NCBI RefSeq assembly: GCF_003264935.1
Contig: NZ_QLOE01000004.1
Location: 1 to 64,000, forward strand
DNA: 64,000 bases
Reading direction: 5' to 3'
Origin: Methanothermobacter tenebrarum
GTDB lineage: Archaea; Methanobacteriota; Methanobacteria; Methanobacteriales; DSM-23052
The position numbers and the translations under genes are program-made. Positions 36,143-46,619 of this stretch are shown here, piece after piece. Numbering within the stretch: position 1 is the stretch's first letter; every line of letters begins with the position of its first letter. Under the pieces are notes generated by a model. It saw nothing but the letters and a program-made list of their open reading frames with translations. It did no database searches and was not told the origin of the DNA.

Positions 36143-36155
36143 TTTCTCTTTTTTT
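36143..36155 (+). terminator. T-run terminator after pstS1
   Basis: TTCTCTTTTTTT, 17 bases after the pstS1 stop, is the oligo-T type of archaeal terminator. C-rich runs on either side do not form a clear hairpin. Confidence 0.45.
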
Positions 36156-36176
36156 AGAACCCCCCTTGAGATGAAA

Positions 36177-36189
36177 GATTAATATACTA
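36177..36189 (+). promoter_or_regulatory. Possible promoter of pstS2-pstC-pstA-pstB-phoU
   Basis: GATTAATATACTA is a moderate TATA-like box about 55 bases before the pstS2 start, which would let the downstream operon be expressed apart from pstS1. Confidence 0.35.
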
Positions 36190-36238
36190 ATTAAGGAAAA
36201 TTATTTTAGAGGAAATAATATTTCTCAGGGTGATACAC

Positions 36239-37063
36239 TTGGATATAAAATGGAAAGGGGGGATAATACTCATATTTGTCATCTTAATCTACCTATTATT
36301 AAGACCAGGCGTCCATTATGAGAGAATCGAGATAGCAGGTTCAACATCTGTACAGCCAGTGGCTGAAAAACTTGCAGCTGAATACATGAAAAAACACCCG
36401 GACGTTAAAATAAACATACAAGGCGGAGGATCTGGTATGGGCATCAGAACAGCCCAACAGGGTGTTGTGGATATAGGTACAAGTTCAAAATCCCTTAAAC
36501 CCGAAGAAAAGGATGGTTTAAGAGAATATGTTATCGGGAAAGATGGTATAGTGATAGCAGTGAACAAAGAAAACCCCATAAACGACTTGACAAAAGAACA
36601 ACTTAGAGACATATTCAGTGGAAAAATACGAAACTGGAAGGAAGTAGGAGGCCCAGACGCCGAAATACATGTCATAGTCCGGGAAGAAGGATCAGGGACC
36701 AGAAGTTCATTCCAGAGCCTAGTAATGAAAGATACTAAAATAAGAAAGGATGCAATAGTTCAAGGATCCACAGAATCAGTTAAACAAGCAGTTAAACAAG
36801 ACCCATATGCTATAGGTTTTGTTTCAATGTCCCATATGAGCGATGATGTAAAAGCCCTCAAAATTGATGGTGTCCAACCATCTGAGAAAACAGTCGCCGA
36901 TGGATCATACCCACTTGTCGTTCCATTCATATTCCTTACAAAGGGCGAACCGACCGGTGTCGTGAAGGACTTCATAAAGTGGGTTTTTTCACCAGAAGGA
37001 CAGAACATAATAAGAAGTGAAAGAATTGTACCTGCAATAGCAAATGTTTCAGATGATGACTAA
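36239..37063 (+). CDS. pstS: Phosphate ABC transporter substrate-binding protein PstS (copy 2)
   Basis: This paralogue of pstS1 has an N-terminal anchor helix (about 6-23) and the same binding motifs ([13 protein letters not shown] and [14 protein letters not shown]). I chose TTG at 36239 (MDIKWKGG), seven bases after AGGGTGAT; a GTG at 36230 lies within that SD. The length is 274. It starts the pstS-C-A-B-phoU operon. Codon-level identity to copy 1 is patchy, very high in 36338-36432 and moderate elsewhere. Confidence 0.9.
   Translation: MDIKWKGGIILIFVILIYLLLRPGVHYERIEIAGSTSVQPVAEKLAAEYMKKHPDVKINIQGGGSGMGIRTAQQGVVDIGTSSKSLKPEEKDGLREYVIGKDGIVIAVNKENPINDLTKEQLRDIFSGKIRNWKEVGGPDAEIHVIVREEGSGTRSSFQSLVMKDTKIRKDAIVQGSTESVKQAVKQDPYAIGFVSMSHMSDDVKALKIDGVQPSEKTVADGSYPLVVPFIFLTKGEPTGVVKDFIKWVFSPEGQNIIRSERIVPAIANVSDDD
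36338..36432 (+). repeat. pstS repeat unit, copy 2 (95 bp)
   Basis: It differs from 35416-35510 at only two bases (one G/A near the start, one G/A near the end). This suggests recent gene conversion between the two pstS genes. Confidence 0.85.
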
Positions 37064-37080
37064 ATTGTGAGGGGCATACC

Positions 37081-37959
37081 ATGATAAGTAGGACAAGAGA
37101 AATGTTAATTGAAAAAGGACTTTTCCTAACCGCAATATTCTCAATAATAATAATAATATTACTAATAGTACTTTTCATCTTCAGAGAAGCCATACCAATA
37201 TTCCAAGACTATGGTTTTATACATTTCATATTCGGTTGGGAATGGGCCCCTTCAGATGGAGAATATGGCGTATTTACAATGATAGTAGGATCATTATGTA
37301 TTACTTTCCTCTCACTCGCCATTGCAGTTCCCTTCTCATTTTTATGCGCAATTTTCATGGCGGAAATAGCACCACAATTCATGAGAAGAATCCTCAAACC
37401 AGTCATTGAAACACTAGCAGCCATACCATCTGTCGTATACGGATTCTTTGGACTCATAGTCCTAGTACCCCTTGTAAGGACACATATTGGGGGCACAGGC
37501 TTCGGCATACTCACAGCCTCATTAATACTTGCCATCATGATAATGCCCACAATAATAAGTGTATCAGAGGATGCGATCAAATCGGTTCCATTGGAATACA
37601 AGGAAGCGTCACTCGCCCTAGGAGCAACCCATTGGCAGACAATAAGATATGTAATAGTCCCGGCTGCAATACCAGGTATAATTACGTCTATTATCCTCGC
37701 GATGGGAAGAGCCATCGGTGAAACACTAGCAGTTATAATGGTAGCAGGTAACGTGGCACAGATCCCAAGTTCAATATTGGATCCTGTAAGGGCATTAACA
37801 TCAAACATAGCCCTTGAGATGGGATACGCAACAGGATTACATTATAGCGCACTCTTTGGAACAGCCGTAATATTATTCATAGTCATCATGATATTGCTGG
37901 TAATCGCCAACTACTTCCACTACAAGAAAAAAATAGTAGTCGGAGGAGGCTACCTATAG
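37081..37959 (+). CDS. pstC: Phosphate ABC transporter permease PstC
   Basis: This permease has six helices in 292 residues. The ATPase-contact loop (EAA motif) is [20 protein letters not shown] near residue 177, and [14 protein letters not shown] follows. The N-terminal [20 protein letters not shown] is typical of PstC. It starts 17 bases after pstS2 behind GAGGGG. Confidence 0.92.
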   Translation: MISRTREMLIEKGLFLTAIFSIIIIILLIVLFIFREAIPIFQDYGFIHFIFGWEWAPSDGEYGVFTMIVGSLCITFLSLAIAVPFSFLCAIFMAEIAPQFMRRILKPVIETLAAIPSVVYGFFGLIVLVPLVRTHIGGTGFGILTASLILAIMIMPTIISVSEDAIKSVPLEYKEASLALGATHWQTIRYVIVPAAIPGIITSIILAMGRAIGETLAVIMVAGNVAQIPSSILDPVRALTSNIALEMGYATGLHYSALFGTAVILFIVIMILLVIANYFHYKKKIVVGGGYL

Positions 37960-37969
37960 GGTGATTAAA

Positions 37970-38821
37970 ATGTCACTTAGGCTTATTTCACCCAAAACCA
38001 CCCAGAAGATAATGAATGGAATACTATGGGCTTCTGGGATATTCACAATAATAATACTCATAGTGATCATAGGCTACATACTCATCAAAGGTTTGCCAGC
38101 AGTTAACCTCGAATTCTTACTGTCAGAGCCCATAGATTCTGGCAGAGCTGGTGGTATAGCCCCAATGATAGTCTCAAGCATCTATGTGACACTATTAGCG
38201 GTTTTAATCGCAACACCACTTGGTATTGGGGCTGCAGTTTACATGGCAGAATATGCTGGTGAAACGCAGATAGTTAAGCTCATAAAATTTGGTGCTGAAA
38301 CATTAGCATCAATACCCTCAATAGTCTTCGGATTATTTGGATTATCATTCTTTGTTATATTCCTCGGACTTGGATGGTCCCTCCTTTCAGGAGGTCTTGT
38401 ACTCGCACTTATGGCTTTACCCACAATATTCCAAGTGGCCGTAGTATCTATTGAGAGCGTGCCAAGATCCTACAGGGAAGCAAGCTGGGCATTAGGCGCT
38501 ACTAATTGGGAAACAATCTACAGGGTTGTGATACCCGCAGCAATGCCGGGGATAGTCACGGGAATAATATTGGGGATGGCCAGAGCCATATCAGAGGCTG
38601 CTGCGGTAATGTTTGTCGTTGGATCCGCTCTTTCAATGCCAATTTCCATCTTCGACCCTGGGAGGCCTCTTCCATTACACTTATATGTGCTTGCCACAGA
38701 GGGACTTTCCCTTAAAAACGCTTATGGGACTGCAGCTGTCCTCGTGATAATGGTCCTTATTATTACAGTCACTACCAATACTCTTGTTGAAAGGTATCGG
38801 AAGAAAATTATGGGGCGATGA
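37970..38821 (+). CDS. pstA: Phosphate ABC transporter permease PstA
   Basis: This is the second permease, with six helices in 283 residues. The EAA loop is [20 protein letters not shown], and [17 protein letters not shown] follows as in PstA. GGGTGAT sets the ATG at 37970; a GTG three codons upstream lies inside the SD. It overlaps pstB by four bases. Confidence 0.92.
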   Translation: MSLRLISPKTTQKIMNGILWASGIFTIIILIVIIGYILIKGLPAVNLEFLLSEPIDSGRAGGIAPMIVSSIYVTLLAVLIATPLGIGAAVYMAEYAGETQIVKLIKFGAETLASIPSIVFGLFGLSFFVIFLGLGWSLLSGGLVLALMALPTIFQVAVVSIESVPRSYREASWALGATNWETIYRVVIPAAMPGIVTGIILGMARAISEAAAVMFVVGSALSMPISIFDPGRPLPLHLYVLATEGLSLKNAYGTAAVLVIMVLIITVTTNTLVERYRKKIMGR

Positions 38822-39576
38822 TCATGTACAGGATTGAAGTTGAAGATTTAAACGTTTACTTTGGTGAAGACCACATCTTAAAAGATGTGAATTTGAAGAT
38901 ACCTAAGAATACTGTGACAGCTCTTATAGGCCCATCTGGTTGCGGTAAATCAACTTTTATAAGGACACTTAATAGGATGAATGATGTTATACCTGGTTTC
39001 CGTCATGAAGGTCATGTTTATTTAGATGGGAAAGACATTTATGATCCTGACGTAGATGTGGTTGAGTTAAGAAAAAAGGTTGGTATGGTTTTCCAAAAGC
39101 CGAATCCATTCCCAAAATCTGTATTTGAAAATGTTGCATATGGTCTCCGTGTCCATGGGATAACTGACAAGGAAGTGATAGAGAATAGGGTTGTGGAAAG
39201 TTTAAAGGCAGCTGCGCTTTGGGATGAAGTTAAAGATAAATTAGATCAGACAGCTCTCAGCCTTTCAGGGGGGCAACAACAACGTCTGTGCATTGCAAGG
39301 ACGATAGCTATAGAACCAGAGGTGATATTAATGGATGAACCATGTTCTGCGTTAGATCCTATTTCAACCACTAAAATTGAAGACTTGATACACAAACTAA
39401 AGCGCGACTTCACTATAATAATAGTAACACATAATATGCAACAGGCTACAAGGGTCTCAAAGTATACTGCGTTCTTTTTAAATGGTGAGATCGTCGAAAG
39501 TGGTTTGACAGAGAGGATTTTTGTAGAACCAAAAGATAAGAGGACAGAAGAATACATAACTGGTAGATTTGGATAA
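38818..39576 (+). CDS. pstB: Phosphate ABC transporter ATPase PstB
   Basis: This ATPase drives phosphate import. Walker A is GPSGCGKST, the Q-loop is [11 protein letters not shown], the signature is LSGGQQQR, Walker B is [12 protein letters not shown], and the H-loop is VTHNMQQA. The length is 252. The start overlaps the pstA stop (ATGA); an ATG two codons on (38824, MYRIEVED) is equally likely. Confidence 0.94.
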   Translation: MIMYRIEVEDLNVYFGEDHILKDVNLKIPKNTVTALIGPSGCGKSTFIRTLNRMNDVIPGFRHEGHVYLDGKDIYDPDVDVVELRKKVGMVFQKPNPFPKSVFENVAYGLRVHGITDKEVIENRVVESLKAAALWDEVKDKLDQTALSLSGGQQQRLCIARTIAIEPEVILMDEPCSALDPISTTKIEDLIHKLKRDFTIIIVTHNMQQATRVSKYTAFFLNGEIVESGLTERIFVEPKDKRTEEYITGRFG

Positions 39577-39602
39577 TTTTTTCGGTTTCTAGGAGGAATA
39601 TT

Positions 39603-40262
39603 ATGGAGAAGAAATATCCAAGAATACTTTTCAGAAAAAGGTTAAAAGATTTGAGGAAAGATGTGGAAAAAGTAGCCCAGAAAACCCTTGAAACACATAA
39701 AAAGTCTACAAACCTCTTATTCGATTTCGACAAAAAGAGAAAGGAGGAAGTGATCTCAGCCAGTAAAGAGATAGATGATATGGTATTTAACCTTGAAAGG
39801 AAATGTATAAGTTTGATAGCTGCTGAACAGCCAGTTGCAAAGGATCTGAGATTTATAGAGGCTTGTATAAAAGTTGGAAGCCATCTTAAAAGGATAGGGT
39901 ATCTCGCAGCTGATATAGCAGAATATTCTGAGAATATAAAAGATGAGGAAATACCCAAAAAACCCCTAGAAGATCTCATGCACATGGCAGATTTTGTCCA
40001 GATGATGCTCTCTAAGGGGATATATTCATTCCTTGATCAAAACATAGAAATGGCAAAAGAACTCAGACACGACGATGACAAAGTGGATGACTTATTCGAC
40101 CAAACACTAGAACATGTAACGATTAGTATGTTCAAAGATAAAGAAGCCATTAATTATCTTGTAAATCTATTATTCATAGCAAGATTCCTTGAAAGAGTGG
40201 CTGACAGGGCTGTGAGCATAGCTGACAGGACAATATTCATGATAACATGTGAAAAACCATAG
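39603..40262 (+). CDS. phoU: Phosphate transport regulator PhoU
   Basis: This all-helical protein of 219 residues has two PhoU repeats, with the motifs EACIKVGSHLKRIGYLAADI and FIARFLERVADRAVSIADR in place of the usual E-x-x-x-D-x-x-R-I-G-D. It lacks a DNA-binding domain, unlike the HTH-PhoU protein at 33323. AGGAGG precedes the ATG. It likely restrains the transporter when phosphate is ample. Confidence 0.88.
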   Translation: MEKKYPRILFRKRLKDLRKDVEKVAQKTLETHKKSTNLLFDFDKKRKEEVISASKEIDDMVFNLERKCISLIAAEQPVAKDLRFIEACIKVGSHLKRIGYLAADIAEYSENIKDEEIPKKPLEDLMHMADFVQMMLSKGIYSFLDQNIEMAKELRHDDDKVDDLFDQTLEHVTISMFKDKEAINYLVNLLFIARFLERVADRAVSIADRTIFMITCEKP

Positions 40263-40295
40263 GATTGGAAATCCATTAAAAAATTATAAAAAGAA

Positions 40296-40315
40296 GGGGG
40301 GCGACTGTTCCCCCC
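40296..40315. terminator. Bidirectional hairpin terminator between phoU and fumarase
   Basis: GGGGGG (40296-40301) pairs with CCCCCC (40310-40315) around an eight-base loop. It lies between two convergent genes, so it could stop transcription from both sides. Confidence 0.55.
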
Positions 40316-40325
40316 TACTGTATTT

Positions 40326-41165
40326 TCATGGCTTTAATATGGCGGTGGCATGTCTTGAAGCCCAACATTGTATGCAGACACCAATAGGTAATCCTGCGGT
40401 ATGGGTGTGAGCAGTTTCTATCTTAACATCTAATGCGGTTGTTTTACCACCAAGTCCCATTGGGCCTATACCACTCCTATTTATTTCCTCGAGTATGCTT
40501 TCTTCCAGTTCTGCTATTTTATCGTCTTCGTTTCGTTCCCCAATTTTTTTAAGTAAAGCTCTTTTGGCAAGCTTTAACGCGAGATCTGAAGATCCGCCAA
40601 CACCTATCCCGACTATTATGGGTGGGCATGGTTTGCCACCGGCTCTAATCACTGTTTCAACCACGAAATCTTTAATACCTTCAAGGCCTTCACTGGGCAG
40701 TCCCATTCTTAGCCTGTTGTTATTCTCTGAACCAAAACCCTTTGGCATAACCGTTATTTCGAGAGAATCGGTATCTACTAATTCTAAGTCTATCTGTGGG
40801 ATCATTTTACCAGTGTTATCCCCAGTATTCTCCCTTGAGATAGGATCCACAACATTAGGCCTTAGTGGGATCTGTGATGTCGCCATTCTAACTCCTTCTA
40901 TGATCCCATCATAAAGTTTTTCAACTCTAACATTACCCATTTTCACGAATACTATAGGGAGTCCTGTATCCTGGCATATTGGTATCCTTTTTTCCTTGGC
41001 GATCTTTATATTTTCTAGGATTGCCTTCAAGTTTAATAATGCTATTTCATCCTTTTCTTCTCTGAAGGCTCTTCTGAGGGCTGATTCAACATCCCTGGGC
41101 AGTGTAGTGGTGGCTTTTTTGAAAAGTTGGCATACTGTTTCCTTGACCATTCCTTGGCTGATCAT
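40326..41165 (-). CDS. Class I fumarate hydratase, alpha subunit
   Basis: This subunit interconverts fumarate and malate with a [4Fe-4S] cluster. The cluster cysteines are visible in [25 protein letters not shown] and [14 protein letters not shown]. The length of 279 matches the alpha subunit of two-part fumarases. The beta subunit is not in this window. It is the last gene of the por cluster (AGGAGG ribosome site, 16 bases after porF), linking pyruvate synthesis to the reductive partial TCA pathway. Tartrate dehydratase alpha is the main alternative. Confidence 0.87.
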   Translation of the reverse strand: MISQGMVKETVCQLFKKATTTLPRDVESALRRAFREEKDEIALLNLKAILENIKIAKEKRIPICQDTGLPIVFVKMGNVRVEKLYDGIIEGVRMATSQIPLRPNVVDPISRENTGDNTGKMIPQIDLELVDTDSLEITVMPKGFGSENNNRLRMGLPSEGLEGIKDFVVETVIRAGGKPCPPIIVGIGVGGSSDLALKLAKRALLKKIGERNEDDKIAELEESILEEINRSGIGPMGLGGKTTALDVKIETAHTHTAGLPIGVCIQCWASRHATAILKP

Positions 41166-41181
41166 AGGATCCTCCTAGCGT

Positions 41182-41613
41182 CTATAATTGGATTAAGTCC
41201 TTGATCTTTTTAAGTTCGGTTGCTAGTTTATCCCTCTTGGTGGATAATAGATCCTCTGAACTTTCTATTAAAGCTCCTGTGGGACAGATTGAGATACAAA
41301 GTGGTTTATCATATTCTATACATAGGTCACATTTACGCGGAGTTCCATGTTCATCCATGTAAATTGCGCCTATGGGACAAGCGTCTCGGCATAAACCGCA
41401 GCCTACACATTTTTCTTCATCGATTATAATGGCTCCTTCTTTTTCTATTATGGCGTTTTCTGGGCAGATGTTGAGACAGGGGGCTTTTTCTGGGGCGCAG
41501 TGCATACAAAAGATTGGCACGCCATTTAATAAGCGGATAGCATTCCTTGGGCATATTCTTTCACATTTTACGCATTCATCGCATAATTCTGGGCTTAAGA
41601 TTAACTCTCGCAA
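41182..41613 (-). CDS. porF: Polyferredoxin PorF of pyruvate oxidoreductase
   Basis: This 143-residue iron-sulfur protein has four cluster motifs: [40 protein letters not shown] and [17 protein letters not shown]. In Methanococcus maripaludis porE and porF are needed for anabolic pyruvate oxidoreductase, probably as electron carriers. It lies 11 bases after porE in the same operon. Confidence 0.85.
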   Translation of the reverse strand: MRELILSPELCDECVKCERICPRNAIRLLNGVPIFCMHCAPEKAPCLNICPENAIIEKEGAIIIDEEKCVGCGLCRDACPIGAIYMDEHGTPRKCDLCIEYDKPLCISICPTGALIESSEDLLSTKRDKLATELKKIKDLIQL

Positions 41614-41624
41614 TGTTAGCCCCC

Positions 41625-42107
41625 CTATTTTAGTTTCTCCTCGGCTTTTTTGCTTTTTGAGACCAATTCTAGTATGTCAAATTTTGGTTTTGCGGTTCTT
41701 GCCATTTTTGCTATGTGTTTTTCTTGTTTTTCGAGTTTTAGTTTTTCAGCGTCTACTATAGATAAGGCTCTTTTGGAGCAAGCTTTTATGCAAGCTGGCG
41801 TGTCTAGTTTTGGGCATTGGTTACATTTGTGGGCTTTTCTCTCTGATAGTACTATGGCGCCGAATGGGCATACTATCATGCAGAGTCCGCAGCCTATACA
41901 TCTTTCAAAGTCTATGGTTTCATTGATTGCTTCAGTAGGGCATATTGCCTTACATGGGGCGTCCTCGCACTGTTGACATATTATAGGATAATATGTCCCA
42001 TTTATTTCACGTATTATTATCCTAGGAGCCCCATAGAGCTCTTCACAGGCTTCTTCGCAGTCTCTGCAACCGTCACATAATTCTGGTTGGCTCAAGATCT
42101 TTTTCAA
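41625..42107 (-). CDS. porE: Polyferredoxin PorE of pyruvate oxidoreductase
   Basis: It has four cluster motifs ([37 protein letters not shown] and [16 protein letters not shown]) in 160 residues. I chose TTG at 42107 ([13 protein letters not shown]), because GGAGGAT lies six bases upstream and it clears the porB stop; a GTG-initiated form from 42143 would overlap porB and has no ribosome site. It resembles PorF in layout, so the two are paralogues. Confidence 0.83.
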   Translation of the reverse strand: MKKILSQPELCDGCRDCEEACEELYGAPRIIIREINGTYYPIICQQCEDAPCKAICPTEAINETIDFERCIGCGLCMIVCPFGAIVLSERKAHKCNQCPKLDTPACIKACSKRALSIVDAEKLKLEKQEKHIAKMARTAKPKFDILELVSKSKKAEEKLK

Positions 42108-42123
42108 CTTTTTATCCTCCACT

Positions 42124-42990
42124 CTATATTCTGAGCTCTGCACATATCTTGTCTATATACTCTTGTATTTTGGCCTTCTCTTCGTCTTTTAAATGTTTGA
42201 ATCTTCTCTGGGCATCTAAATATTCTGTGACTGGTCTACGCTGTATTGGCCTATAAGTAACCCTGAATTCTCCTTCTTCTATCTCATATAATAGCCAAGC
42301 ACCTGTTTCTACTGCAAGTCTTCCGATTTCTATAGTCTTTGATGGGTCGAATCCCCATCCTGTTGTGCATGGTTGATGTAAGTGTATGTATGCTGGTCCT
42401 TCTGTCTCCTTTGCCTTTTTAACTTTTTTCATGAAATCTTCTGGGTATGATATTGATGCTGTTGCCACATATGGTACCCCATGGGCTGCCATGATGAATG
42501 GCATGTTCTTTTTGGGCCTGTCTTCGCCGAAGCTCTTTTTACCTGGTGGTGATGTTGTGGTTGATGCGCCATAGGGTGTTGCTCCACTTCTTTGTATTCC
42601 CGTGTTCATGTATGCTTCGTTATCGTAACAAATGTAGATGATGTTATGGCCTCTTTCCATTGCCCCTGAGAGGGCTTGCATGCCTATGTCTGCTGTTCCA
42701 CCATCACCTGCGAATGCAACCACGTTTATGTCCTTTTTGCCTTTGGCTTTTAGGGCTCTTTCTATGCCTGAGGCAACTGCGGCTGCATTTTCAAATGCTA
42801 CGTGTATCCATGGTATTTCCCATGCTGTCTCTGGGTAGGGTGTGGTGATAACTTCTAGGCAGCCGGTTGCTGAAACTGCTATTGTATTTTTGCCGAGGGC
42901 TTTTAGTGCTAATCTCACGCCTAGGGTTGCGCCGCATCCTGCGCAGCCACGGTGGCCTGGGGCGAGGAGTTCTTCTTTGGGGATTTCCAT
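42124..42990 (-). CDS. porB: Pyruvate:ferredoxin oxidoreductase beta subunit
   Basis: It binds thiamine pyrophosphate. The TPP-Mg motif is [20 protein letters not shown] followed by [10 protein letters not shown]. Cluster cysteines are in [11 protein letters not shown] near residue 14 and at the C-terminal half. The length of 288 is normal. It starts directly after porA. Confidence 0.93.
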   Translation of the reverse strand: MEIPKEELLAPGHRGCAGCGATLGVRLALKALGKNTIAVSATGCLEVITTPYPETAWEIPWIHVAFENAAAVASGIERALKAKGKKDINVVAFAGDGGTADIGMQALSGAMERGHNIIYICYDNEAYMNTGIQRSGATPYGASTTTSPPGKKSFGEDRPKKNMPFIMAAHGVPYVATASISYPEDFMKKVKKAKETEGPAYIHLHQPCTTGWGFDPSKTIEIGRLAVETGAWLLYEIEEGEFRVTYRPIQRRPVTEYLDAQRRFKHLKDEEKAKIQEYIDKICAELRI

Positions 42991-44142
42991 TTAGGATCCC
43001 TCCTTTAATCCGATCCATGTGATGTCCTTTTCTGGTTTTTCTGTTTTCTCCACAATCTCCTTAACATTTTGGGGTGTTATGTCGCGTCCTCCTAATCCTA
43101 GGATGAAATTGTAAATTTCTTTGTCGCGTATTTTAGCCCTCATATCTGTGTAGAGTGCTCCTCCCATGCTAAATGTGATGTCTTTATCAAGGACTGCTAT
43201 TTTATCAGCGTCTTTAATTGCATTATAAATTTCTTTTGCTGGGAATGGTCTGTAGACTCTTACTTTGAGTAGGCCGACTTTTTTACCTTCTTTTCTGAAT
43301 TCATCGACTAATTCTTTTAGGGTGCTGCAGAGGGATCCCATTGCCACGAGCACGATATCCGCATCTTCACATCGGTATTCTTCGATGAAGTTGTATTTGC
43401 GGTTGAATGTTTCGTTGAATTCTTTGTTAACCTTTTCTATGATTTTTTTAGATCTTTGTGTGGCTTCTTCGATTTGGTATCTTGCTTCCATGTAATAGTT
43501 TGGGTCTGTGAATGTTCCGAGAGACATTGGATTTTCTGGGTCTAATATTGCATGTTCTGGTTTGTACTCTGGTAGGAAGTTGTCTATTTCTTCTTCTGGG
43601 AGTATTTCAACTGGTTCTACTGTGTGTGTTAATATGAACCCGTCTAGGCAGACCATGCTGGGTAGGAGTACCTTCTTGTTTTCTGATACTTTATATGATA
43701 TGAGTATGGAGTCAAAGGCTTCTTGTGCGCTTTCGACATATACTTGTATCCAGCCTGAGTCTCTTTCTGCTATGGAGTCTTGGTGATCGTTCCATATGCT
43801 TAGGGGGGCTGAGAGTGATCTGTTGGCGTTTGCCATTACGATGGGGTTTCTGAGGCCTGCTGCTGCGAATAGCATTTCGTGCATTAGTGCTAGTCCTTGG
43901 GATGATGTTGCTGTGAATACTCTTACACCGGCTGCTGATGCTCCTATGCATGCGCTCATGGCGCTGTGTTCTGATTCTACTCGTATGTATTCGGCTTCTA
44001 GTTCTCCGTTGGCTACGAATTGTGCTAGGTATTCTGATATGGAGGTTTGTGGTGTTATTGGATAAACGGGTATGACGTCTGGTTTGGCGAGTTTCACGGC
44101 CTCTGCGACTGCCCGATTTGTTGATATTATTTTTAGTGTCAT
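42991..44142 (-). CDS. porA: Pyruvate:ferredoxin oxidoreductase alpha subunit
   Basis: This subunit of the CO2-fixing pyruvate synthase has the Pyr domain start [20 protein letters not shown], the conserved [19 protein letters not shown], and [11 protein letters not shown] in the C-terminal domain. The length is 383. GGGTGA precedes the ATG. It reductively carboxylates acetyl-CoA, using ferredoxin that Eha can help keep reduced. Confidence 0.93.
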   Translation of the reverse strand: MTLKIISTNRAVAEAVKLAKPDVIPVYPITPQTSISEYLAQFVANGELEAEYIRVESEHSAMSACIGASAAGVRVFTATSSQGLALMHEMLFAAAGLRNPIVMANANRSLSAPLSIWNDHQDSIAERDSGWIQVYVESAQEAFDSILISYKVSENKKVLLPSMVCLDGFILTHTVEPVEILPEEEIDNFLPEYKPEHAILDPENPMSLGTFTDPNYYMEARYQIEEATQRSKKIIEKVNKEFNETFNRKYNFIEEYRCEDADIVLVAMGSLCSTLKELVDEFRKEGKKVGLLKVRVYRPFPAKEIYNAIKDADKIAVLDKDITFSMGGALYTDMRAKIRDKEIYNFILGLGGRDITPQNVKEIVEKTEKPEKDITWIGLKEGS

Positions 44143-44155
44143 TTTTTCACCCTGG

Positions 44156-44398
<243 letters not shown>

Positions 44399-44404
44399 TT
44401 ATAT

Positions 44405-44935
44405 TCACCTTTTTATGTTTTCATAGGCTTTCTTAGCAGCCTCGGCGTTCTTTTCCCCGATTTTGCCGGGGAATGTTTCTTTGATTATCTTTATGATAGC
44501 ATCTATTGTTACTTCTTCTGTCGCGCCTGCGAATGCTCCGAGCATTGTTGTGTTTACAATGGGTCGGCCTAGGATTTCTAATGCTATGCCTGTAGCGTCG
44601 ATGGTATATTTTTTGGCTCCTGGAGGTGTTTGGGGTTCTTCTCTCGTGTTTATTATGACTGCACCGTTGGTTTTTAGTCCTGCGAATACGTCAACGACTT
44701 CTAGGAGTCCGTCATCTAATACGACAACATAGTCAGGGTTGTAAATTTGATGTCTTCTTCTTATGGGTTTTTCATCTAGTCTTGTGAAGGCCATGACGGG
44801 GGCGCCTCTTCTTTCCACACCAAAGAATGGAAAAGCTTGTGAGTACTTCCCATCCTCGAATGCGGCTTTTGCGAGGATTTCTGCTGCTGTGACGGCACCT
44901 TGTCCGCCGCGTCCATGAAATCGGATTTCGATCAT
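44405..44935 (-). CDS. porG: Pyruvate:ferredoxin oxidoreductase gamma subunit
   Basis: It has 176 residues with the gamma-family start [18 protein letters not shown] and [15 protein letters not shown]. It is the first gene of the porGDABEF-fum operon. GGAGGT precedes the ATG. A TATA-like box (minus strand TTTTATAATG, 44964-44973) lies 30-40 bases upstream. Confidence 0.93.
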
Positions 44936-44963
44936 GGTCTACCTCCAATTTTTCATTGTTAAT

Positions 44964-44990
44964 CATTATAAAATTTTAGTATATATACAT
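44964..44990. promoter_or_regulatory. Divergent promoters for por operon and DHPS-like gene
   Basis: Minus-strand TTTTATAATG (44964-44973) faces porG, and plus-strand TAGTATATATAC (44978-44988) faces the DHPS-like gene. The two TATA boxes nearly touch, so the two transcripts may compete or be co-regulated. Confidence 0.45.
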
Positions 44991-45024
44991 GATGGTCAAA
45001 TTTTATAAATCAATGAGGGATAAA

Positions 45025-46596
45025 ATGAAGGTTCTTATAATCACAGGAAAACTCGCAGGAGAACTCGTAATAAAAGCTTCATCTACTAAAAAGCATGATG
45101 TACACGTCCATATCGCAGACATACTCATAGCAGCTTTTCTAACCCCCCGTCAAATAATAAATGAAATAAAAAACTTAGATGATACTATCATCTCGGAACT
45201 AGACCTTATACTCATACCAGGCCTAATACCCAAGGATGCTAGCATAATAACAAAGGAGACAGGAATACCCACATATAAGGGGCCTACAGATGCTGCTGAC
45301 CTCCCAATAGTACTTGATCTTTTGGACAAATTGAAATTATCACCCAAGAAAGCCGCTGACAGGCTCATAGAAGAAGAACAGCGGAAAAGAGCCCTTAAGT
45401 TTATAAAAGATTTTGAAGAGGATGAAGAAAAACGTGAGAAATTACTTAAAAAAGAAGAAAACATCCTTGTAGGTGATCTCCCTGTTGGAAGAGACTTTCC
45501 AATGAGGGTCTTGGCAGAAGTTGCAAAGGCGCCATTCCTAAAAAAAGAAGAATTAATAAAGCAAGTTAGATATCTCGTGAAAAATGGGGCTGACATAATA
45601 GATATCAGGACAATACCAGGCGAAAACTTATCAAAAAGAATACCAGAAATTATAAAAACAGTGAAAAAGGTGGCTGGCAACCTCCCAGTGAGTATTGACA
45701 CTCTAAACCCTGATGAAATAGAAACAGCTGTTAAAGCCGGTGCACAGCTAGTTCTAAGCCTTGATCATGGAAACTACGAGGAATTATTACCACTTTTAAA
45801 AGAAAGAAACATACCAGCAGTTATACTCCCCACAGATTATACTGGAGGTTGGATACCTGAAACAGCCAAGGAAAGAGTGGAATCTTTAGAATCTCTAAAG
45901 AGAAAATGTAAAGGTATAGATATCATCCCAGACCCTATCCTAGATCCTGTCAACAGTAAAAGTATCGTGGATTCAATAAAAGCCTGTAAAGAATACACTT
46001 CAAGAAACCCGGAACCAATATTCTTTGGCGCGGGTAATGTAGCAGAACTCATAGATGTGGATTCAACAGGAGTGAACGCCCTACTCGCAGGCATGGGCAT
46101 GGAATTAGGCGCCGGCATACTCTTCACACCAGAAGTAAGTGGGAAAAACAAAGGCAGCACATACGAACTCGCAGTAGCATCACGCATGATGTTTCTTGCA
46201 AAAAATAGAAAATCAATCCCCAAAAACCTAGGTATAGACCTCATAATCTTCAAGGACAAAAGAAAGCATGAAAAAATAAAAGAAAAAATAAAAGTCCCAA
46301 TACTCGAAGCACATGGTGGGATCAAATTCACACAAGATAAAGCAGGAAGTTTCAAAATACTAGTAGAAGATGGTAAAATAAAAGTGATACACTACAAAAA
46401 CATGGAAGCACAAATCGCACTAGTATCAGATAATGCCAAAAAATTATATGAAGAAATCATAAAAAGGAACCTTGTAACCCGCCTAGAACATGCAGCATAC
46501 CTAGGAGCCGAATTACAAAAAGCCGAAATAGCACTCATCACAGGAAAAGATTACAGACAAGATCTTGAACTTTTCAGAAAACCATTTAAACTATGA
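45025..46596 (+). CDS. Dihydropteroate synthase-related protein (methanopterin pathway candidate)
   Basis: The protein (523 residues) joins an N-terminal domain (about 1-130), a central TIM-barrel pterin-binding domain (ADIIDIRTIPGENLSKRIPE, LPVSIDTLNPDEIETAVKAG, FFGAGNVAEL) and a C-terminal helical part. This is the archaeal DHPS-related family found with methanopterin synthesis; a role joining a pterin with an arylamine is likely but not proven. GAGGGAT sets the ATG at 45025; an upstream ATG at 44989 would add 12 residues. Confidence 0.78.
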   Translation: MKVLIITGKLAGELVIKASSTKKHDVHVHIADILIAAFLTPRQIINEIKNLDDTIISELDLILIPGLIPKDASIITKETGIPTYKGPTDAADLPIVLDLLDKLKLSPKKAADRLIEEEQRKRALKFIKDFEEDEEKREKLLKKEENILVGDLPVGRDFPMRVLAEVAKAPFLKKEELIKQVRYLVKNGADIIDIRTIPGENLSKRIPEIIKTVKKVAGNLPVSIDTLNPDEIETAVKAGAQLVLSLDHGNYEELLPLLKERNIPAVILPTDYTGGWIPETAKERVESLESLKRKCKGIDIIPDPILDPVNSKSIVDSIKACKEYTSRNPEPIFFGAGNVAELIDVDSTGVNALLAGMGMELGAGILFTPEVSGKNKGSTYELAVASRMMFLAKNRKSIPKNLGIDLIIFKDKRKHEKIKEKIKVPILEAHGGIKFTQDKAGSFKILVEDGKIKVIHYKNMEAQIALVSDNAKKLYEEIIKRNLVTRLEHAAYLGAELQKAEIALITGKDYRQDLELFRKPFKL

Positions 46597-46619
46597 ACTA
46601 TTCTGGAGAGCAATGAATA

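Noticed and set aside
42108-42143. porE starting at 42143 with an overlap into porB
   Set aside because: It lacks a ribosome site, while GGAGGAT correctly precedes the TTG at 42107.
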